From an uncultured Bacilli bacterium (lineage in GTDB: Bacteria; Bacillota_I; Bacilli_A; RF39; UBA660), in contig CAKOHH010000016.1 of the NCBI GenBank assembly GCA_934085675.1, forward strand, positions 1 through 13,431: a stretch of 13,431 nt of DNA. The letters are read 5' to 3'. Under the pieces are notes generated by a model. It searched no databases, was not told the origin of the DNA, and was given only the letters and a program-made list of their open reading frames with translations. Positions 1 through 4,938 of this stretch are shown one piece after another (position 1 is the first letter of the stretch; each line of letters starts with the position of its first letter). Made by a program: the position numbers and the translations under genes.

Positions 1-7
1 TAAATTT

Positions 8-24
8 GTTAGTTAAAAACTAAC
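8..24. repeat. 7-bp inverted repeat, first of two similar palindromes
   Basis: GTTAGTT at 8-14 and AACTAAC at 18-24 are perfect inverted arms around an AAA loop. No T-tract follows, so it is not a standard intrinsic terminator. It resembles the longer palindrome at 39-63 in its core (GTTAGTTA versus GTAAGTTA), suggesting paired operator-like sites or a duplicated element. Confidence 0.5.
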
Positions 25-38
25 TAGAAAGATATTAA

Positions 39-63
39 TTTGTAAGTTATTTTAACTTACAAA
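39..63. repeat. 11-bp perfect palindrome upstream of the Rpn-tail gene
   Basis: TTTGTAAGTTA (39-49) and TAACTTACAAA (53-63) are perfect inverted arms with a TTT loop. The site ends 25 bases before the ATG at 89. It could be an operator, a leader hairpin, or the end of an element or gene lying outside the window. The weak promoter-like pair TTGTAA (40-45) and TATATT (64-69) would be almost wholly covered by it, but that promoter would start transcription on top of the ribosome binding site, so I do not call it. Confidence 0.6.
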
Positions 64-88
64 TATATTATACGAGGTAAGAAAATTT

Positions 89-355
89 ATGAACGAAGTT
101 AAAAAAGTAAATGAAAATCCTGATTTTTTTAATTACATGACCAAAGAAGAAGATGAAGAAAAGTGTCATAATACGGAGATTAAAGAAGCCATCAATACCG
201 GTATTGATATTGGTAAAAATGAGGGCAAAAAAGAAAGAAATATTGAAGTAGCTAAAAATTTACTTAAAAAGAATATGTCAATGAAAGATATTATGGAAAT
301 CACAGAATTAACCGAAGAAGAAATTAAAAACCTAAAAACATACAAAGAAAGATAA
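89..355 (+). CDS. Stand-alone C-terminal tail of an Rpn/PD-(D/E)XK 'transposase' family protein
   Basis: This 88-residue protein matches, from memory of the family, only the end of Rpn-type recombination-promoting nucleases. It has a YMTKEEDEEK segment (16-25), a Gly/Lys-rich helix with IGKNEGKKE-like repeats (41-50), then an IAKNLL-like helix and a short helix-turn-helix-like end (MSMKDIMEITELTEEEIKNL, 63-82). The nuclease domain, normally over 200 residues upstream, is absent: the bases before the ATG hold palindromes and in-frame stops. A GAGG at 74-77 sits 11 bases before the ATG, so translation is plausible. It is either a decayed remnant of a mobile or defence gene, or a functional small protein like the internally translated short Rpn products reported to inhibit full-length Rpn nucleases. 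No catalytic residue is present. Confidence 0.6.
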   Translation: MNEVKKVNENPDFFNYMTKEEDEEKCHNTEIKEAINTGIDIGKNEGKKERNIEVAKNLLKKNMSMKDIMEITELTEEEIKNLKTYKER

Positions 356-364
356 TAAATAGAA

Positions 365-401
365 AAAAACTAATAGAAAATTATGTGTCTATTAGTTTTT
401 T
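365..401. terminator. Bidirectional intrinsic terminator
   Basis: AAAAACTAATAGA (365-377) pairs with TCTATTAGTTTTT (388-400). The stem has T-runs on both strands, so it can end the Rpn-tail gene on plus and gap on minus. The gap stop codon (392-394) lies inside the right arm. Confidence 0.85.
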
Positions 402-1408
402 ATTGCAAAAAGAGTTTTTGCCGTTCTAAGCATTTGAGAGGTATAACCTGCCTCATTATCATACCAAGCCATAACTTTGACAATATCAAAGCCATCGCCC
501 TTAATAACTTTTGTTAAAGATAAATCTACAAGAGCCCCTATTTTGAGTCCCAAAACATCACTAGAAACAATAGGATCGCTTGTGGTTTTCAAAACATCTG
601 ATTCATTATTTTGGAAAACTTCATTAATTTGTTTTTCTGTAACACTTGCTTTTACTTCAACTGTTAAGTCAATTAAAGAACCATCATTAACGGGAACGCG
701 ATACGCAAGACCACTTAAAAGACCATCAAGTTCTGGCATAACTTTGCCAATAGCACTAGCAGCACCTGTTTTAGTAGGCACAATATTAGAAGCACAGGCT
801 CTACCCCGTCTTTCCAAATAACCTTTTTTATGAGCAAGATCAAGCGTTGTTTGATCATTTGTATAGGCATGAATAGTACTCATAAATCCTTTTACAATTC
901 CAAAGTTTTTTTGTAAAACATTTAAAACAGGAGCAAGGCAATTTGTCGTACAACTAGCGGCCGAAACAATAATTTCATCACCATTTAAAATATTTTCATT
1001 AACCCCATAAACAATTGTTTTTACATTTTCACTTTTACTTGGAGCAGAAATTAAAACTTTTTTAGCCCCCGCTTCAATATGTTTTAAAGCTCCTTCATAA
1101 TCTGTAAAATGTCCTGTACATTCTAAGACCAAATCTACATCCATTTCTTTCCATGGTAAATCCTTGGGATCACTTTCAGCAAAAACAGGTATCTTCTTTT
1201 GATTATTGATAACAATGTAATTTTCTTCACTTTTTATTTCTTCTGTATGAAATCTACCATGAACTGTATCATATTTAAGTAAATACGCTAAATCACTCGC
1301 ATGTGATAAATCATTAATCGCAACGATGTCAAAATCTGTTTTAGTAATCATCTGTCTAAAAGCAAGTCTTCCTATTCTTCCAAATCCATTAATGGCAACT
1401 TTTATCAT
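392..1408 (-). CDS. gap: Glyceraldehyde-3-phosphate dehydrogenase, type I, NAD-type
   Basis: This cytoplasmic glycolytic enzyme oxidises and phosphorylates glyceraldehyde-3-phosphate to 1,3-bisphosphoglycerate with NAD+. At 338 residues it is the usual family length. The Rossmann motif NGFGRIG is at 7-13, and the acidic D33 after the second strand favours NAD over NADP. The catalytic cysteine is C153 in ASCTTNC, with its partner H180 in STIHAYT. The C-terminal WYDNEAGY signature is at 315-322. The S-loop region reads VPTKTGAASA where most homologues have TGAAKA, a small departure. The ATG is preceded by GGAG. It follows the nucleoside kinase gene by 31 bases without a terminator, so the two are probably co-transcribed. 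NAD-dependent glycolytic use rather than a GapB-type gluconeogenic role is inferred from D33. Confidence 0.97.
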   Translation of the reverse strand: MIKVAINGFGRIGRLAFRQMITKTDFDIVAINDLSHASDLAYLLKYDTVHGRFHTEEIKSEENYIVINNQKKIPVFAESDPKDLPWKEMDVDLVLECTGHFTDYEGALKHIEAGAKKVLISAPSKSENVKTIVYGVNENILNGDEIIVSAASCTTNCLAPVLNVLQKNFGIVKGFMSTIHAYTNDQTTLDLAHKKGYLERRGRACASNIVPTKTGAASAIGKVMPELDGLLSGLAYRVPVNDGSLIDLTVEVKASVTEKQINEVFQNNESDVLKTTSDPIVSSDVLGLKIGALVDLSLTKVIKGDGFDIVKVMAWYDNEAGYTSQMLRTAKTLFAIKN

Positions 1409-1439
1409 TTTAAAATCTCCTTTTTCTATTTAATAATTT

Positions 1440-3065
1440 TTAACCAATAAATTCTCTTAAAATAGAATCTTTTGGCACATATTCACTTGGTATTGTATAA
1501 AATGTTTGCATATAACTAATCAATCTTCTTGCTTCATTATAGTAAGGACTTCTTATATCCACCGAGCTTAAAAGTGGTACTGCATAAATTTTTAAAACAC
1601 CGATTTCATAAGCAAGTGCTGTGTTTATAATACGGTCTGCTTGATAAACATATGGGAAAATATATTTTTCTTCTCCACTGCGAACGACTTGCCATTCCCC
1701 AATGGTTTGATTAACATTTTTACCTCTGGTTCTATTATCCCTAACAATTCGTCTAATAAGCCTTAAATCAAGGGTTGAGATGTAATTATGACGATCAATA
1801 TTTAGAGGAATGAATGGGCTTAAATAAATTTTATATTTATAACGTTCATCAATATAAGGGGTTAAATCATCATTTAAACAATGAAGTCCTTCCACGATTA
1901 AAATACTTTTTTCATCTAAGGCACATTTACGGCCCTTAAATACTTTCTTACCGGCCACGAAATCATATTCAGGTATTTCTACCTCTTTACCTTCTAAAAG
2001 GCCATGTAAAGTATCATTAAATAGTTTTAAATCAATTGCCTCTAAGCATTCGTAATCATACTCTCCTTTTTCATTTTTAGGAGTGTCTTCTCGGTCTACA
2101 AAAAAGTCATCTGTTGATAAACCAATCGGGCGCAAACCACGACTTTGTAAAAAAGCACTTAATCTTTTCATTGTTGTTGTTTTACCACTTGATGAAGGTC
2201 CGGCAATTAAAACAATTTTAATATCTTTCGAAGCAGTGATAGTATCACATGCTTTTAAAATATCTTCCACAAACAAAATTTCATTAGACGCTATAAAGTT
2301 TTTTATCTTAGACGAACTCACAAGTTCATTCATTAAAGAAACATAACTTGCATTCATTAAAGATAACCATTTTTTTGTTTCCATAAAATTAGTAACAATA
2401 TTTTCATAATGAACATATTCGGGAATACTTAAACCACTTGTTACATTAGGACACACCAAAACAATTCTATTATTTCCTAAAAAGATTAGTTCATAAAGAT
2501 TAATAACACTTGTATCATAAGGCATTAAGGTATAAAAATAATTTAATTCATTTCCTAAACGATATAAAGTAACAACAGGATTATTTAATGTTTGTAAATT
2601 TTTTGCTTTTTCTATTTCCCCTTTTTTCATAAAATAGTCATAAGCATCTTTTATTTCAATATTATATTTTAAGTAACGTAGTTTTTTGGAAACATTTAAA
2701 GCCATTTGGCCTTTTATTTTAGAAACATCTTCACTTGTAAGTTCATGATTTAGAATAACTTCACTTAAAATACCTTTAGGAACACTGTGCAAAAAAGACA
2801 ATTTTGCTTCAGGAAAAAGTTCTTTGACAGATAAAAAGAATAAAAATTTCAAACCACTTTGATAACTTTTATAACCCGGAAGACTTGTTACATCAATAGG
2901 AATAATTTCACATTCTTCTTTAATCTTAGTATCTAAGGAAAAAACCTCACCATTTACTTTAACTAAAACAGTGTTTGGTTTTATATTATGAATAATATCA
3001 TAAAATGTCATTTCATTATTAGCCTCGTAACTTTGACCATCGACAACCACTTTAAATGTTTTCAT
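1440..3065 (-). CDS. Nucleoside (uridine-type) kinase with N-terminal ThrRS-like TGS region
   Basis: This 541-residue cytoplasmic protein has two parts. Residues 1 to about 60 look like a TGS (ubiquitin-like) domain, followed by a region related to the second N-terminal domain of threonyl-tRNA synthetase. From about 280 to the end is a uridine kinase/phosphoribulokinase-like P-loop domain. It has GPSSSGKT (289-296), the STDDFF acidic strand (317-322), EYDFVAG (366-372), IVEGLH (390-395) and an arginine-rich lid, RRIVRDNRTRGK (438-449). The family probably phosphorylates uridine or a related nucleoside; the true substrate is not visible. No synthetase catalytic core is present, so this is not a broken thrS. 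GAGGG lies 7 bases before the ATG. It is the first gene of a two-gene unit with gap and is divergent from clpP. Confidence 0.88.
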   Translation of the reverse strand: MKTFKVVVDGQSYEANNEMTFYDIIHNIKPNTVLVKVNGEVFSLDTKIKEECEIIPIDVTSLPGYKSYQSGLKFLFFLSVKELFPEAKLSFLHSVPKGILSEVILNHELTSEDVSKIKGQMALNVSKKLRYLKYNIEIKDAYDYFMKKGEIEKAKNLQTLNNPVVTLYRLGNELNYFYTLMPYDTSVINLYELIFLGNNRIVLVCPNVTSGLSIPEYVHYENIVTNFMETKKWLSLMNASYVSLMNELVSSSKIKNFIASNEILFVEDILKACDTITASKDIKIVLIAGPSSSGKTTTMKRLSAFLQSRGLRPIGLSTDDFFVDREDTPKNEKGEYDYECLEAIDLKLFNDTLHGLLEGKEVEIPEYDFVAGKKVFKGRKCALDEKSILIVEGLHCLNDDLTPYIDERYKYKIYLSPFIPLNIDRHNYISTLDLRLIRRIVRDNRTRGKNVNQTIGEWQVVRSGEEKYIFPYVYQADRIINTALAYEIGVLKIYAVPLLSSVDIRSPYYNEARRLISYMQTFYTIPSEYVPKDSILREFIG

Positions 3066-3089
3066 TAAATCCCTCTTATTCTCTTTATA

Positions 3090-3118
3090 ATCTTAACATA
3101 AATTTATTTTTTTTTGAA
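3090..3118 (-). promoter_or_regulatory. Candidate promoter for the kinase-gap unit
   Basis: Read on the minus strand, TTCAAA (3113-3118) is followed by a 17-base spacer and TAAGAT (3090-3095). Transcription would start about 18 bases before the kinase ATG. The boxes are moderate matches; no better pair was found in this gap. Confidence 0.4.
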
Positions 3119-3122
3119 TAGT

Positions 3123-3139
3123 TTTTGCCAAAATTGACT
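3123..3139. promoter_or_regulatory. Degenerate CtsR-like operator between the kinase gene and clpP
   Basis: TTTTGCC (3123-3129), three bases, then ATTGACT (3133-3139) resembles the inverse orientation of the CtsR heptad pair (two TTTGACC-type heptads three bases apart). It has two mismatches in the first heptad and one in the second. CtsR is the usual repressor of clpP in Firmicutes and the site sits just upstream of clpP. The match is imperfect. Confidence 0.3.
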
Positions 3140-3150
3140 ATGATTATATT

Positions 3151-3155
3151 AGGTG
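3151..3155 (+). promoter_or_regulatory. Ribosome binding site that sets the clpP start
   Basis: AGGTG at 3151-3155 is 6 bases before ATG 3162. The in-frame GTG at 3153 overlaps this site and has no ribosome binding site of its own, so ATG 3162 is chosen. Confidence 0.75.
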
Positions 3156-3161
3156 AAAATT

Positions 3162-3734
3162 ATGAATATTATTCCAACAGTTTTAGAAAAAGATAGTAAT
3201 AAAGAAGTTGCATATGATTTATATTCGCGAATGCTTGAAGATAGAATTATTTTCTTATGTGGAGAAATAAATGATGATATGGCTAATATTGTTATTAGTG
3301 AACTTTTATATTTAGATTCTAAAAGTCATCAAGATATTTATCTTTATATTAATAGTCCTGGAGGTTCTGTAACAAGTGGTCTGGCTATTTATGATACTAT
3401 GAATTATATTACCAGTGATGTGAAAACAATTTGTATAGGAATGGCCGCCTCCATGGCTTCTGTTATTTTATCTTCTGGTACTAAAGGAAAAAGATGTGCT
3501 CTTATAAATGCAGATGTTATGATTCATCAACCTCTTGGGGGAATGGAAGGTCAAGCCTCAGATATGAAAATTGCTTGTGAACGTATTTTGAAAATCAAAG
3601 AAAAATTAAATAATATTTTAGCCAAAAATACTGGTCAAAAATTAAAGACCATTGAAAAAGATACCGATAGAGATTATTTTTTATCAAGTCATGAGGCCTT
3701 AGAATATGGTCTTATTGATGAAATATTAACTTAA
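3162..3734 (+). CDS. clpP: ATP-dependent Clp protease proteolytic subunit ClpP
   Basis: ClpP is the serine peptidase that forms a two-ring barrel with Clp ATPases and degrades misfolded and regulatory proteins in the cytoplasm. From ATG 3162 the product is 190 residues and opens MNIIPTV, typical of ClpP. The catalytic triad sits at the classical positions: S97 in GMAASMAS, H122 in IHQP and D171 in DTDRDYF. The oxyanion-region INSPGGSV is at 63-70. The alternative GTG start at 3153 would add three residues. The gene is monocistronic, divergent from the kinase gene and convergent with the signal peptidase gene. A degenerate CtsR-like site upstream suggests heat-shock control, but no convincing promoter hexamers with a normal leader were found. 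Confidence 0.97.
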   Translation: MNIIPTVLEKDSNKEVAYDLYSRMLEDRIIFLCGEINDDMANIVISELLYLDSKSHQDIYLYINSPGGSVTSGLAIYDTMNYITSDVKTICIGMAASMASVILSSGTKGKRCALINADVMIHQPLGGMEGQASDMKIACERILKIKEKLNNILAKNTGQKLKTIEKDTDRDYFLSSHEALEYGLIDEILT

Positions 3735-3764
3735 AAGGCCTACTTTCAAAGTAAGCCTTTTTTT
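3734..3764. terminator. Bidirectional terminator of clpP and the signal peptidase gene
   Basis: AAAGGC (3734-3739) and TACTT (3741-3745) pair with AAGTA (3749-3753) and GCCTTT (3755-3760), with one C/A mismatch, followed by a T7 run on plus. On minus the shorter TTTT after the stem may serve the signal peptidase gene, whose stop codon (3763-3765) touches the structure. Confidence 0.75.
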
Positions 3765-4830
3765 ATTTTCTTTTTTTATTATTTGAATTTTTGTTATTTG
3801 TTTTTTTATTTTTATTACCTTTTTTATTCTTATTCGATTTCTTAGATTGTCCTTGTCTTGTATTTGCATTTTTCTTAGGGGCTGTCGTTGATTTATTATT
3901 TTGTTTGATAACTTCTTTTGGAAGAACTATTTCTTTTTTAATTTTTGGAAGTTCAATAGGTTCTTGTTCTTTTTTCTCAACCGTCATAACTTCTTCTTTA
4001 ACATCTATCGGAGTCGTTTTATCATCAATAATTTTTTCTTCCTGTTCTTCATCAATTTCCTCTTGCTTTTGAATATTTTCGGCAATCTCTTCTTTTATTT
4101 CATCCTTGATTTCTTTTACTTCTTCTTGTTCATTATTTTCTGTAACATTATAACGCTCTAAGAGTTTTTGATGTGTTTCCTCTTTTTTATGTTCTTCTTC
4201 TTTTTTAGCATTTTCCTCATTCATGATTTGTTTATCCACATTTTTCTTAGCACTGCCAAGACGGAACATTTTAACAATATCACTAATAATAACAAATAAG
4301 GCTGGTATAACAACCACAATTAGCCAACCTGCTTTGGTGGATAAGAAAGCTTGTAGTCTTCCTAATTGAGGAATACGGATTAAAACCTTTCCTAAAACAT
4401 TAGAATAACTAGCAGGGACTAAATCGGGACTAATATTATTATCACCTTTAGTGTAATAATAATATTCACCATTTTCTTCTTTAATATCATAAACACGATG
4501 GGTAATAATCATGTTTCTGGAAATAGACGCTGTAGAAACAAAAGTAATAACATCTCCTATTTTTATATTTTCAGGATTTTTCACCGTGGCATCAATAATA
4601 ACATCATAAGGATTTATATTTGGTTCCATACTTTGAGTTACAATGGTATATAAACTAACTGCTGGTTTAAAACTTTCGCCTTTACTGGCATATACCTTTG
4701 TACTCACAAAATAATAAAGTAAAAAAGCCGCAATTAAGACTAAAATAACTAACATTACCCAAGATATAATTCCTGTTATGAACTTAAATATTTGTGTAAT
4801 AGAACTAAATTTACTTTTTCTTTCAGACAT
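3763..4830 (-). CDS. sipW: SipW-type (ER-type) signal peptidase I with long charged cytoplasmic tail
   Basis: This membrane-bound protease removes signal peptides from a restricted set of exported proteins such as TasA/camelysin relatives. The first membrane helix is at about 20-43. The catalytic serine is S67 in VTQSMEP. Where ordinary bacterial enzymes use lysine, this one has H111 in ITHRVYD, the Ser-His dyad of the ER/SipW group. GDNN (129-132) and D136 follow. A second membrane helix lies at about 168-190. Residues 195-355 form an unusual tail: Glu/Lys-rich to about 300, then Lys/Asn-rich and ending in NNKKRK. SipW enzymes usually stop near 190 residues, so this tail is an extension of about 160. 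AGAGG precedes the ATG by 8 bases. The likely substrate is the secreted protein at 6662-7336. Confidence 0.92.
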   Translation of the reverse strand: MSERKSKFSSITQIFKFITGIISWVMLVILVLIAAFLLYYFVSTKVYASKGESFKPAVSLYTIVTQSMEPNINPYDVIIDATVKNPENIKIGDVITFVSTASISRNMIITHRVYDIKEENGEYYYYTKGDNNISPDLVPASYSNVLGKVLIRIPQLGRLQAFLSTKAGWLIVVVIPALFVIISDIVKMFRLGSAKKNVDKQIMNEENAKKEEEHKKEETHQKLLERYNVTENNEQEEVKEIKDEIKEEIAENIQKQEEIDEEQEEKIIDDKTTPIDVKEEVMTVEKKEQEPIELPKIKKEIVLPKEVIKQNNKSTTAPKKNANTRQGQSKKSNKNKKGNKNKKTNNKNSNNKKRK

Positions 4831-4879
4831 AACAAAAACCTCTCTTATTCTTATAATATATCCTAATTATATAATAACA

Positions 4880-4907
4880 ATACTATAAAAGACAAGAATT
4901 TTGTCAA
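4880..4907 (-). promoter_or_regulatory. Promoter of the signal peptidase gene
   Basis: Minus-strand TTGACA (4902-4907), a 16-base spacer and TAGTAT (4880-4885). A 5-bp inverted repeat GACAA/TTGTC (4891-4905) overlaps the -35 side and could bind a regulator. The -35 box overlaps the T-run of the preceding gene's terminator. Confidence 0.6.
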
Positions 4908-4938
4908 AAAAAAGACGAGAGTGTGTCTACTCCTGTCT
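4906..4938 (-). terminator. Intrinsic terminator of the DxDGDG-repeat gene
   Basis: On minus, AGACAGGAGT pairs with ACTCTCGTCT (one A/C mismatch, one G-U pair) around a 6-base loop and is followed by eight T. The TAG stop codon of the repeat gene overlaps the stem. Confidence 0.8.

Noticed and set aside
477..821. Open frame of 114 codons on plus
   Set aside because: It lies wholly opposite gap, has no ribosome binding site or recognisable motif, and the gap product is intact.
2083..2346. Open frame of 87 codons on plus
   Set aside because: Antisense to the P-loop part of the nucleoside kinase; no independent support.
1440..3065. Broken threonyl-tRNA synthetase
   Set aside because: The frame is intact and the C-terminal half is a complete P-loop kinase; no synthetase catalytic motif is expected in this family.
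3153..3161. GTG start for clpP
   Set aside because: It overlaps the AGGTG ribosome binding site; ATG 3162 gives the typical ClpP N-terminus.
3791..4161. Two overlapping plus-strand frames rich in Phe and Leu that look like membrane proteins
   Set aside because: They are the complement of Lys/Glu/Asn codons in the signal peptidase tail, which reads as Phe/Leu/Ser. No ribosome binding site.
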